A stretch of DNA of 64,000 bases, from positions 558,001 through 622,000 of the forward strand of contig CAWHXR010000001.1 of the NCBI GenBank assembly GCA_963833375.1, read 5' to 3'. Numbering within the stretch: the stretch's first letter is position 1; each line of letters begins with the position of its first letter. The position numbers and the translations under genes were made by a program. This document shows positions 1 to 7,709 of the stretch, piece after piece. This DNA comes from DASUPK01 sp963833375 (lineage in GTDB: Bacteria; Actinomycetota; Thermoleophilia; Solirubrobacterales; 70-9). A model generated the notes under the pieces. It searched no databases. It saw only the letters and a list, made by a program, of their open reading frames with translations, and had not been told where the DNA came from.

Positions 1-816
1 GGCGCGGAGGTGCTGCTGGTGGCACGCACCCCCGAGAAGCTGGAGGAGACCAAGGCCGAGATCGAGGAGGCCGGCGGCACCACGCACATCCACCAGTGCG
101 ACCTCTCGGACATCGAGGACGTCGAGCGCATGGCCAAGGAGGTCCTCGAGCAGCACGAGCGGGTCGACATCCTCGTCAACAACGCCGGCCGCTCCATCCG
201 GAGGTCCGTCGAGCTCTCCTACGACCGCTTCCACGATTTCGAGCGGACCATGCAGCTCAACTATTTCGGCGCCCTGCGGCTGATCCTCAGCCTGCTGCCC
301 AGCATGCGGAAGAGAAGCAAGGGCCGAAAGGGCGGCCACATCATCAACATCAGCTCCATCGGCGTGCAGACCAACACGCCGCGGTTCTCCGCCTACGTCG
401 CCTCCAAGGCGGCCCTGGATGCGTGGTCGCGCTGCGTCGCCTCCGAGGTCGTCGACGACGGCATCCACATCACCACGATCCACATGCCGCTGGTGCGGAC
501 GCCGATGATCGCGCCGACCAAGATGTACGACGCCTTCCCGACGATCACCCCCGACGACGCGGCCGAGATGATCACCAACGCGATGATCACCAAGCCGAAG
601 AAGGTTGCGACCCGGCTGGGCAACTTCGGCGAGCTGCTCTACAACGTCGCCCCGAAGGCCTCGGACGCGATCCTCAACACGGCCTACAAGCTCTTCCCGG
701 ATACGAGCGCGGCCAAGGGCAAAGAGGGCAAGGTGGACGGCAAGCCCGCCAAGGAGGCGGAGCTGTCCAGCGAGGGGGTCGCCTTCGCCTACCTGATGCG
801 CGGCGTCCACTGGTAG
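1..816 (+). CDS. SDR-family oxidoreductase, fatty acyl-CoA reductase-like (5' truncated)
   Basis: The reading frame is open from base 1, so the nucleotide-binding N-terminus lies outside the window; 271 residues are visible. The SDR structural motif NNAG and the catalytic YVASK (Y-x3-K) with an upstream serine strand (NISSIG) are present. The C-terminal stretch with KPKKVATRLGNFGEL and KLFPD resembles the SDR half of acyl-CoA reductases of the Acr1/AcrA1 kind, which reduce fatty acyl-CoA to aldehyde or alcohol; that subfamily call is from memory of the family. The next gene, 22 bp downstream on the same strand, is an alkyl-DHAP synthase-like enzyme, which would consume a fatty alcohol. A generic SDR with another lipid substrate remains possible. 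Confidence 0.85.
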   Translation, partial: GAEVLLVARTPEKLEETKAEIEEAGGTTHIHQCDLSDIEDVERMAKEVLEQHERVDILVNNAGRSIRRSVELSYDRFHDFERTMQLNYFGALRLILSLLPSMRKRSKGRKGGHIINISSIGVQTNTPRFSAYVASKAALDAWSRCVASEVVDDGIHITTIHMPLVRTPMIAPTKMYDAFPTITPDDAAEMITNAMITKPKKVATRLGNFGELLYNVAPKASDAILNTAYKLFPDTSAAKGKEGKVDGKPAKEAELSSEGVAFAYLMRGVHW

Positions 817-838
817 CGGCGTAGGTCGGCTCTTCGCA

Positions 839-2527
839 ATGACCAAGGCGACCCCGGAGGCGAAGCCGACGAGTCGCCGCCTGAAGTGGTGGGGCTGGGG
901 CTACGAGGACCAGCAGCCGGCGCGCAAGCAGGTGGAGGGGATCGCCGAGGCCGTCACCGAGAGGCTCGGCTTCGAGGTGGACGAGATCGAGGAGCCGGTT
1001 CCGCTCGAGGACGTCGAGCTCCCCCCGTCGCGCCTTGCGCCGCCGAAGGAGCTCACCGGGATGTTCTCGGCCGAGCGCTACGACCGCGTCTCACACGCGC
1101 TCGGCAAGGCGTACCGCGACGTGGTGCGCGGCTTCCGCGGCGAATTCCCGAACCCGCCGGACCTGGTCGCGTATCCCGAGTCCCCGGAGGACGTCGACGC
1201 GATCCTGGCCTGGTGCGCGGACGAGGGGGCGGCGGCGATCCCCTACGGCGGCGGCACGAGCGTCGTCGGCGGGGTCGAGCCGCGCATGCGCGGGGACTAT
1301 CCGGCCGTGGTGACGGTCGACCTGCGGCGGATGGACCGGGTGCTCGAGGTCGATCCGGTCTCGAAGGCCGCCCGCATCCAGGCGGGCGCGACGGGGCCGG
1401 GGCTGGAGGAGCAGCTCCGCGAGCACGGCCTGACGCTGCGCCACTTCCCGCAGTCCTTCGAATACTCGACGCTGGGCGGCTGGATCGCCACCCGGGCAGG
1501 CGGCCACTTCGCGACCCTCTACACCCACATCGACGACCTGGTCGAGTCCATTCGGGCCGTGACGCTCGACGGCGACTGGGAGAGCAGGCGCCTGCCGGGC
1601 TCCGGAGCCGGTCCCAGCCCCGATCGGATGCTGATCGGATCGGAGGGCATCCTCGGGGTGATCGTCGACGCCTGGGTGCGCGTCCGGGAGCGGCCCACCG
1701 AGAAGATCTCCTGCGGCGTCGCCTACGACGACTTCAGGGCCGGGGCCGACGCGGTCCGCGAGATCTCCCAGTCGGGCCTCAACCCCTCGAACTGCCGCCT
1801 GCTCGACGCGGTCGAGTCGGACACCTCGTCGGCAGGCCCCCCCGGCAAGGCGATCCTCGTGCTCGGTTTCGAGTCCCCGGAGCAGCCGGTCGAGGAACCG
1901 ATGTCGCTCGCCCTCGACATCTGCCGAAACCACGGCGGCGAGCCCGGGGAGATGAAGCGGAGCGGAGCCGAGCCACCCGGTCGCGCGGCGAGAAGCGACT
2001 CGCCGGCGCCCTCCGAGCCCGGGGACGACCCGGTCAACGCCTGGCGCCACGCCTTCCTCTTCGCCCCCTATCTGCGCGACTCGCTGGTCGCCTGCGGCGT
2101 CCTCTCCGACACCTTCGAGACGGCGATCACCTGGGACCGCTTCCCCGACTTCCACGACGAGGTGATGAAGACGGCGCGGAGGGCGGTCGCCGAGGCGTGC
2201 GGGGGCCGCGCTGAGGGCCGCGGCTCGCCGCGGATCAGCTGCCGCTTCACCCACGTCTACCCGGACGGACCGGCGCCCTACTACACGGTCCTCGCTCCCG
2301 CGAGGCGCGGGGACGAGGTCGCGCAGTGGGATGAGATCAAGGCGGCCGTCTCGGAGGCCGTGATCGAGGGCGGGGGCACCATCACCCATCACCACGCGGT
2401 GGGGCGCGATCACCGCCCCTTCTACGACCGGCAGCGCCCCGCTCCGTTCGCCGACGCCCTGCGGGCCGCCAAGCGGGAGCTCGATCCGAAGGGGCTGCTC
2501 AATCCGGGCGTCCTGATCGACCCGTAG
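839..2527 (+). CDS. FAD-binding oxidase, alkyldihydroxyacetonephosphate synthase-like
   Basis: A 562-residue flavoprotein of the vanillyl-alcohol oxidase fold. The PCMH-type FAD domain covers roughly residues 100-290, with the glycine-rich IPYGGGTSVVGG loop. The C-terminal cap ends in the usual DPKGLLNPG. A triple histidine (ITHHHAVG, about residues 517-519) matches the catalytic HHH of alkyl-DHAP synthases, which replace the acyl chain of acyl-DHAP with a fatty alcohol to start ether-lipid synthesis; D-lactate or glycolate dehydrogenase relatives lack it. About 25 low-complexity residues (encoded by 1951-2030) rich in S, P, A and R interrupt the family pattern before the AWRHAF segment. It probably forms an operon with the preceding reductase. 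Confidence 0.85.
   Translation: MTKATPEAKPTSRRLKWWGWGYEDQQPARKQVEGIAEAVTERLGFEVDEIEEPVPLEDVELPPSRLAPPKELTGMFSAERYDRVSHALGKAYRDVVRGFRGEFPNPPDLVAYPESPEDVDAILAWCADEGAAAIPYGGGTSVVGGVEPRMRGDYPAVVTVDLRRMDRVLEVDPVSKAARIQAGATGPGLEEQLREHGLTLRHFPQSFEYSTLGGWIATRAGGHFATLYTHIDDLVESIRAVTLDGDWESRRLPGSGAGPSPDRMLIGSEGILGVIVDAWVRVRERPTEKISCGVAYDDFRAGADAVREISQSGLNPSNCRLLDAVESDTSSAGPPGKAILVLGFESPEQPVEEPMSLALDICRNHGGEPGEMKRSGAEPPGRAARSDSPAPSEPGDDPVNAWRHAFLFAPYLRDSLVACGVLSDTFETAITWDRFPDFHDEVMKTARRAVAEACGGRAEGRGSPRISCRFTHVYPDGPAPYYTVLAPARRGDEVAQWDEIKAAVSEAVIEGGGTITHHHAVGRDHRPFYDRQRPAPFADALRAAKRELDPKGLLNPGVLIDP
1951..2030 (+). repeat. In-frame hairpin-containing insertion in the alkyl-DHAP synthase-like gene
   Basis: This stretch encodes low-complexity residues not expected in the family. 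It contains a perfect 7-bp inverted repeat, CGGCGAG at 1986-1992 and CTCGCCG at 1999-2005, with a 6-base loop. The reading frame is kept. It resembles, in style though not in sequence, the in-frame palindromic insertions in nuoG and nuoE/nuoB of this window. Confidence 0.5.
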
Positions 2528-2542
2528 CCGTCGCGGCGCTCC

Positions 2543-2573
2543 GCATAAGTCACCTCTCAGAAACTGCTTATGC
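2543..2573. repeat. Inverted repeat between the flavoenzyme and MprF-like genes
   Basis: GCATAAG at 2543-2549 and CTTATGC at 2567-2573 are exact inverted repeats separated by 17 bases. They are AT-richer than the surroundings, just after the stop of the flavoenzyme and about 34 bp before the MprF-like start. It could be a terminator without a U-tract or an operator; the sequence does not decide. Confidence 0.35.
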
Positions 2574-2606
2574 CGGGCTTAGGGAGGGCTTCGACGCTCA
2601 CTCTGC

Positions 2607-4532
2607 TTGCTTCGTCTTGAGAGCCACGAGCTCGGTCCGCGGCTGTACGTCCTCGGGCGACGGGTTCACGAGTGTCATACCGGGATCGCGCTGGCGGCCG
2701 TCGCCGCCTCGATCCTGGTCACCGGCTGGCCGCTGCCGGCGCCCGCGGCGCTCGCCGTGCTGGCCGTCGGAGCCTGGCTCATCTGGAAGGACTGGCGGGA
2801 CCTCTTTCCAGGGCGTCGGGACGAGGCGGCGTGGAGCGCCGGTATGCACCGGTTGCCCACCCCGCTTCGCGGGCGGGGACGGGGGCACGCCCTCGCGCCG
2901 GTGGCGGGCGCCTGCACCGCCGCGATGGGGCTCGTCAACGTCGCCTCTGCGCTGACGCCCGGAGTGCATTCCAGGATGCACCTGCTTCTCCAGCTCGTTC
3001 CGCGAGAGGTTCCCGTGGCGGCGCACGCCCTGGCGCTCTCCGCGGGAATCCTCCTGACCATCCTGGGCGTCTACTTGATGCGCCGCCGCCGCCGTGCCTG
3101 GGCGCTGGCGGTGGCCATCCTCGCGCTCGCCGGGGCGCTCAACCTGCTCAAGGGCCTGGACGTCGAGGAAGCGCTGGCCAGCTGGGCGCTGGCCGCGCTC
3201 CTGATCTGGGGCCGCGACGCCTTCTACGTCCTGCACGGGGACAGCGGCTGGCGCGGGCCTGTCGTCCGCAGCCTGACCGTCGTCGCCGCCGTCCTGGCCA
3301 CGAGCCTCGTCACCCTGCTGGCGGCATCCCACTGGGGCACGCCCGGTCTCAATGCGGGCCGGGCGCTCGCGGAGCTTCAAGGGTCCCTGACGCTCTCGGC
3401 CGAGCCGATCCACTACCGCGACCCGTTCGACTGGGTCCCCGCAGGCCTGGCCCTGCTCTGGATCGGCGCCGCGCTCAGCGTGGCCTGGATGCTCTTCCGT
3501 CCGCTGGGCGCCCCGCGCGGAGTCCCGGCGGCCGAGCTGCGTCCGCTGGCGCGCCGGATGGTCGAGCGTCACGGAAGCGACACCCTCAGCCTCTTCAATC
3601 TGCGAGCCGACAAGCACCACTTCTTCGACAGCTCACAGCGTGCCTTCGTCGGGTACCGCATCGAGGCCGGTGTGCTGCTGGTCTCCGGCGACCCGGTTGG
3701 ACCGACGGACGCGCTCCCCGCTCTGTTGCGGGAGCTCTGCGGCTTCGCCGAGACCCGCGGGCTGGTGATCGGGGTGGTCGGAGCGAGCGAGGAGTTCGCC
3801 GAGCTGGCCCGGGGCGCCGGACTGGGCTCGTTCTACATAGGCGACGAAGCGATCATCGATCTCGCGGCGTTCTCTCTCGAGGGACGCCAGATTCGCAAGG
3901 TCCGACAGGCGGTGACACGCGTTCGCAAGGCCGGCTACACCGCAAAGCTGCAGCCCATGGGCGAGTTGCCGGAGGCGGAGCTGCGCGAGCTCGAGGAGCT
4001 CTCCGACCGCTGGCGCGGTGACGAGCCGGAGCGCGGGTTCTCCATGGGAATCGACGGCCTGCGCGGGAAGTACCTGTCCGACAGCCAGATCGTCGTCGCC
4101 CGGGACGCGGAGGGCGCCGCGCGCGGCTTCCTGCACTTCGGACCGTGCTACGGGCGCCCGGCAATGTCGCTCGGGCTGATGCGGCGGGACCGCGAGACGG
4201 TCAACGGGCTGACGGAGTACCTGGTCGTCTCCGCCATCGAGCTGCTCCGCGAACGTGGGATCGAGGAGATCTCCCTCAATTTCGCGGCCTTCGCGCGGCT
4301 GCTGCGAAGTCCCCACGGACTCGTTGAGCGGACCCTCGCCAGGCTGGTGGGGCTGGCCAATCCGTACTTCCAGATCGAGAGCCTCTATCGCTTCAATGCC
4401 AAGTTCTCGCCACGCTGGCAGCCGCGCTACCTGCTCTACGAGCGCCGGCCGCTCGGCTTTGCGCGCACTGGTCTCGCGGCGATGTCGGCGGAGGGCCAGC
4501 TGCCCTCTGCGATCCCGCGGACCGCCCGCTGA
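2607..4532 (+). CDS. MprF-like membrane protein with phosphatidylglycerol lysyltransferase (DUF2156) domain
   Basis: A 641-residue integral membrane protein. Its N-terminal half holds about seven or eight hydrophobic segments (roughly residues 20-300). The C-terminal half, from about residue 310, is the DUF2156 tandem GNAT-like domain, recognisable by HGSDTLSLFNLRADK, FVGYRIEAGVLLVSGDP, the aspartate-rich IGDEAIIDL and the C-terminal SLYRFNAKF. Proteins of this architecture transfer aminoacyl groups from tRNA to phosphatidylglycerol, lowering surface charge. There is no lysyl-tRNA synthetase domain as in mycobacterial LysX. The start is TTG; a start a few codons downstream is possible. The exact amino acid transferred cannot be told from sequence. 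Confidence 0.85.
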   Translation: MLRLESHELGPRLYVLGRRVHECHTGIALAAVAASILVTGWPLPAPAALAVLAVGAWLIWKDWRDLFPGRRDEAAWSAGMHRLPTPLRGRGRGHALAPVAGACTAAMGLVNVASALTPGVHSRMHLLLQLVPREVPVAAHALALSAGILLTILGVYLMRRRRRAWALAVAILALAGALNLLKGLDVEEALASWALAALLIWGRDAFYVLHGDSGWRGPVVRSLTVVAAVLATSLVTLLAASHWGTPGLNAGRALAELQGSLTLSAEPIHYRDPFDWVPAGLALLWIGAALSVAWMLFRPLGAPRGVPAAELRPLARRMVERHGSDTLSLFNLRADKHHFFDSSQRAFVGYRIEAGVLLVSGDPVGPTDALPALLRELCGFAETRGLVIGVVGASEEFAELARGAGLGSFYIGDEAIIDLAAFSLEGRQIRKVRQAVTRVRKAGYTAKLQPMGELPEAELRELEELSDRWRGDEPERGFSMGIDGLRGKYLSDSQIVVARDAEGAARGFLHFGPCYGRPAMSLGLMRRDRETVNGLTEYLVVSAIELLRERGIEEISLNFAAFARLLRSPHGLVERTLARLVGLANPYFQIESLYRFNAKFSPRWQPRYLLYERRPLGFARTGLAAMSAEGQLPSAIPRTAR

Positions 4533-4570
4533 CGCGGCGGTCTTCGCCGCAGCCCTGGCAGGATCGCCCG

Positions 4571-5353
4571 ATGAGGCTTTCCGCGATCGACATCGGCGAC
4601 GGGCCCACGGCCGTCCTCCTGCACGGCCAGCCGGGCAATGCCGGCGACTGGTGGCCGGTGACGAGCCGCCTGCGAGACCGCATGCGCGTGATCGCCCCCG
4701 ACCGCCCCGGCTATGGGCGCACGGGCGGCCGTCCAGTCGGCTTCCGCGGCAACGCGGAAGCGGTCTCGGCGCTGCTCGACGATCTCGACGTCGAGCAGGC
4801 GGTCGTCGCGGGCCACAGCTGGGCCACCGGGGTGGCGCTCGACCTCGCCCGGCGGTTCCCGGTGCGTGTCCGCGCGCTGGTGCTCGCTGCTCCGGTCGCC
4901 CCGGGCGCCCCACCCGGAGTCGTTGACCGCGCGCTTGGACATCCCCTGGTTGGGGCATCCGCCGCACGCATCGGGTTCCGGCTCGCCGGGCTGGGGCTCG
5001 CCCTCGGGCCGGCCCGGAAGCTCGCTCGCCACTTCGTGCGAGGGCTGCCGGCGGAACAGGTTGCGGCGACCGCGGCCGAGTGGCGAGGGGACGCCGTCTG
5101 GAGGAGCTTCTACGCGGAGCAGCGGGCTCTCATCACGGAGCTCCCATCGCTCCAGCCCGAGCTGAGATCCATCGAGCAGGAGACGACGCTCCTTCACGGG
5201 ACGCGGGATCGGATCTCCCCGCCGGCGCACGCGGCGCTGCTCGCGAGCGCCATGCCGCGCACCGAGCTCGTCGCGGTCGAGGGTGTCGGGCACATGCTGC
5301 CCCAGCAGCGGCCGGAGCTTCTCGCCGAGGCGATCGTGCGAGCCGGCCGCTAG
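4571..5353 (+). CDS. Alpha/beta-fold hydrolase
   Basis: A 260-residue alpha/beta hydrolase with the oxyanion HGQPGNAGDWWP loop near the N-terminus and the nucleophile elbow GHSWA (serine nucleophile; the final glycine of the usual G-x-S-x-G is alanine). The acid is probably the aspartate in GTRDRISPP and the catalytic histidine lies in GVGHMLP near the C-terminus, so the triad appears complete. It follows the MprF-like gene by 38 bp on the same strand. The substrate is unknown; esterase, lactonase or C-C hydrolase activities are all compatible. Confidence 0.85.
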   Translation: MRLSAIDIGDGPTAVLLHGQPGNAGDWWPVTSRLRDRMRVIAPDRPGYGRTGGRPVGFRGNAEAVSALLDDLDVEQAVVAGHSWATGVALDLARRFPVRVRALVLAAPVAPGAPPGVVDRALGHPLVGASAARIGFRLAGLGLALGPARKLARHFVRGLPAEQVAATAAEWRGDAVWRSFYAEQRALITELPSLQPELRSIEQETTLLHGTRDRISPPAHAALLASAMPRTELVAVEGVGHMLPQQRPELLAEAIVRAGR

Positions 5354-5461
5354 CTCCCGCGACCCGTCCCCGGGTGAGCCGCTGCCCGGTCACGTGGGCG
5401 GCCGCTTGCGGGGGCGACCTGATGGCGAATGCCCGGTCATGGCCACTACCCTTCCCGGTCC

Positions 5462-6415
5462 ATGGTCGGCCCTCTTACGAAGGAGCGGGCCGAGCCGGGG
5501 GTGGCCCAGGTAGCCGCCGACGGCCGGTCCTCGAAGCCGCGCCGCGGGCCTCTGCTCGCTGCGATCGTCGCGATGCGCCCACAGGAGTGGGTGAAGAACC
5601 TGCTGGTCTTCGCGGGCCTGCTGTTCTCGGCGAAGTTCAAGGAGATCGACGCGGTCGTCGACGCGACGATCACCTTCGCGGGCTTCTGCGCCGTCGCCTC
5701 GGCCGGCTACCTGATCAACGACGTCCACGACGCCGAGCTCGACCGCCAGCATCCGAAGAAGCGCCGCCGGCCGATCGCCACCGGCGAGCTGGGCGTGAAG
5801 ACGGCGATCGCGATGGCCCTGGTGCTCGTCGTGGTCGGCATCGCCGGCTCGGCGGTCGCGGTCAAGCCGCTGGTCGGTGCCCTTGTCCTGGCCTACGGCG
5901 TGGGAACCACGCTCTACTCCTACGTCCTCAAGACCGAGGTGATCCTCGACGTGATGACGATCGCCGGGCTGTTCGTGCTGCGGGTCCTCGCGGGTACGGT
6001 CGCCGTGAATGCGGACGCCTCGGCCTTCCTGCTCCTCTGCACCGGGATGGTGGCCCTGTTCCTCGGCTTCACCAAGCGCCGCCAGGAGGCGACCTCGGAG
6101 CTCCACTCGGGGACTCAGACGCGCCCGGTCCTGGAGCACTACTCGATCCCCTTCCTCGACCAGATGGTCGCGATGGTCACCGCCGCCACCGTGATGAGCT
6201 ATGCGATCTACGCGGTCAACTCGCCGCTGATCGGCTCGAAGATGCTCGCCACCCTGCCCCCGGTGCTCTACGGGATCTTCCGCTACCTCTACCTGATCTA
6301 CGACCGCAAGGACACCCGCTCGACCGACGCGATCCTGCTCGAGGACTACGGCATGATCGGCGCGGCGGTCACCTGGGTCGCCTCGGCGCTCATCCTGCTC
6401 CTGATCTACCACTAG
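5462..6415 (+). CDS. UbiA-family decaprenyl-phosphate phosphoribosyltransferase-like protein
   Basis: A polytopic membrane protein of 317 residues from the chosen ATG; an in-frame ATG at 5429 is also possible and neither has a clear ribosome site. MRPQEWVKN followed by the UbiA aspartate motif NDVHDAELDRQHPKKRRRP is characteristic of the actinobacterial branch that transfers phosphoribose from PRPP to decaprenyl phosphate, the first step toward decaprenylphosphoryl-arabinose for arabinan synthesis. About eight membrane segments follow, with a second polar loop (YDRKDTRSTD) near the C-terminus. No other arabinan genes lie nearby, so use in another prenyl-linked glycan pathway is possible. Confidence 0.82.
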   Translation: MVGPLTKERAEPGVAQVAADGRSSKPRRGPLLAAIVAMRPQEWVKNLLVFAGLLFSAKFKEIDAVVDATITFAGFCAVASAGYLINDVHDAELDRQHPKKRRRPIATGELGVKTAIAMALVLVVVGIAGSAVAVKPLVGALVLAYGVGTTLYSYVLKTEVILDVMTIAGLFVLRVLAGTVAVNADASAFLLLCTGMVALFLGFTKRRQEATSELHSGTQTRPVLEHYSIPFLDQMVAMVTAATVMSYAIYAVNSPLIGSKMLATLPPVLYGIFRYLYLIYDRKDTRSTDAILLEDYGMIGAAVTWVASALILLLIYH

Positions 6416-6524
6416 CGAGCTCGCTCCCGGAGAGGCCCCGCCCATCCCGGCCTGGACGACGGGAAGCTCCACCCCGATGCGCTCCAGGAAGGCGCCCACC
6501 CGCCCGGTATCCCGGGCTCCGGCC

Positions 6525-6548
6525 CTGACTGGCCAGTCGGCCAGTCAG
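6525..6548. promoter_or_regulatory. Perfect 24-bp palindrome upstream of the acyl-CoA dehydrogenase operon
   Basis: CTGACTGGCC and GGCCAGTCAG form exact 10-bp arms around the 4-base spacer AGTC, ending 19 bp before the ATG at 6568. Position and symmetry fit a binding site for a dimeric repressor such as the TetR-type regulators that commonly control fatty-acid oxidation operons. No such regulator is encoded next to it. Roman-type promoter boxes are not evident, so operator function is inferred from symmetry and place only. Confidence 0.6.
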
Positions 6549-6567
6549 ATAGTGTCCCTTTCTGCTT

Positions 6568-7707
6568 ATGGACCTGACGCTGACCGACTCGGAGTCCGCC
6601 TTCCGCGACGAGGTTCGGAGCTGGCTGGAGGAGAACCACCCCGGCCCCTCCCCCGAGGGTGACGATCAGGCCGAGTTCGAGTTCCGCCGCGCCTGGCAGA
6701 AGAAGATGCACGAGGCCGGCTGGGCCGGCATCTCCTGGCCGGAGGAGTACGGCGGCAAGGGCGCGACCCTGATCGAGCAGTCGATCTTCAACGAGGAGCT
6801 GGCCCGGCAGCGGGTGCCCCTGCCCGCGAACGTGCTCGGCCTGGTGATGGGCGGCCCGGTGGTGATCGCCCACGGCAACGAGGATCAGAAGGAGCGCTAC
6901 CTGGAGCCGATCCTCTCCGGCGAGGAGATCTGGTGCCAGGGTTTCTCCGAGCCCGAGTCGGGTTCGGATCTCGCCAGCCTCAAGACGCGCGCCGTGAAGA
7001 CCAACGGCAACTGGAAGATCACCGGCCAGAAGGTCTGGACGACCTACGCCCACGAGGCCAAGTACTGCATGCTCCTCGCCCGCACCGACCAGGACGCCCC
7101 GAAACACAAGGGGATCACCTACTTCATCCTCGACATGGACCAGCCCGGCGTCGAGGTTCGCCCACTGCGGCAGATCACCGGCGAGGCCGAGTTCAACGAG
7201 ATCTTCCTCGAGGAGGCCGAGGTCCCCGACCAGGACATCGTCGGCGAGGTGGGGGGAGGCTGGGCGGTCGCCATCACGACGCTGATGTTCGAGCGCGCCG
7301 GCCTCGGGGCCGCCGCCGTCATGGGGCTGAAGCGGACGATGGAGGACCTGCTCGCCGTGGTCCGCGAGCGCGGACTCGACGGTGACCCGGTGATCCGCCA
7401 GAGGATCGCCGACCTTCAGATCGGGATCGAGGCCATGCGCCTCGGCGCGCTCCGCGCGCTCACGCAGACGATGAAGACCGGCATCCCCGGCCCCGAGGGC
7501 TCGCTCAGCAAGTGGCAGTGGGCCGACTACAACCAGGCGCTCACCGAGCTGGGCAACGAGGTGCTTGGCCCGGAGGGGATGCGCGTCGGGACCGACTGGA
7601 GCTACCGCTTCCTGCGCTCCCGCGCGAACTCGATCGAGGGCGGCACCACCGAGGTCCTCAAGAACATCATCGCTGAGCGCGTCCTCGGCCTGCCGAGGTT
7701 GAGGTAG
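6568..7707 (+). CDS. Acyl-CoA dehydrogenase, catalytic-type subunit
   Basis: A 379-residue acyl-CoA dehydrogenase covering the whole fold: the N-terminal helical domain, the FAD-binding beta domain (QGFSEPESGSDLASL and WKITGQKVWTT), and the C-terminal domain ending SIEGGTTEVLKN. The glutamate of that last motif sits where the catalytic base lies in many family members. It would oxidise an acyl-CoA to the 2-enoyl-CoA and pass electrons to ETF. The next gene, 2 bp downstream, is a second, shorter dehydrogenase. This arrangement matches the heteromeric alpha2beta2 enzymes of Actinobacteria that act on bulky, often steroid-derived, acyl-CoAs. The substrate is not determinable here. Confidence 0.92.
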   Translation: MDLTLTDSESAFRDEVRSWLEENHPGPSPEGDDQAEFEFRRAWQKKMHEAGWAGISWPEEYGGKGATLIEQSIFNEELARQRVPLPANVLGLVMGGPVVIAHGNEDQKERYLEPILSGEEIWCQGFSEPESGSDLASLKTRAVKTNGNWKITGQKVWTTYAHEAKYCMLLARTDQDAPKHKGITYFILDMDQPGVEVRPLRQITGEAEFNEIFLEEAEVPDQDIVGEVGGGWAVAITTLMFERAGLGAAAVMGLKRTMEDLLAVVRERGLDGDPVIRQRIADLQIGIEAMRLGALRALTQTMKTGIPGPEGSLSKWQWADYNQALTELGNEVLGPEGMRVGTDWSYRFLRSRANSIEGGTTEVLKNIIAERVLGLPRLR

Positions 7708-7709
7708 CC

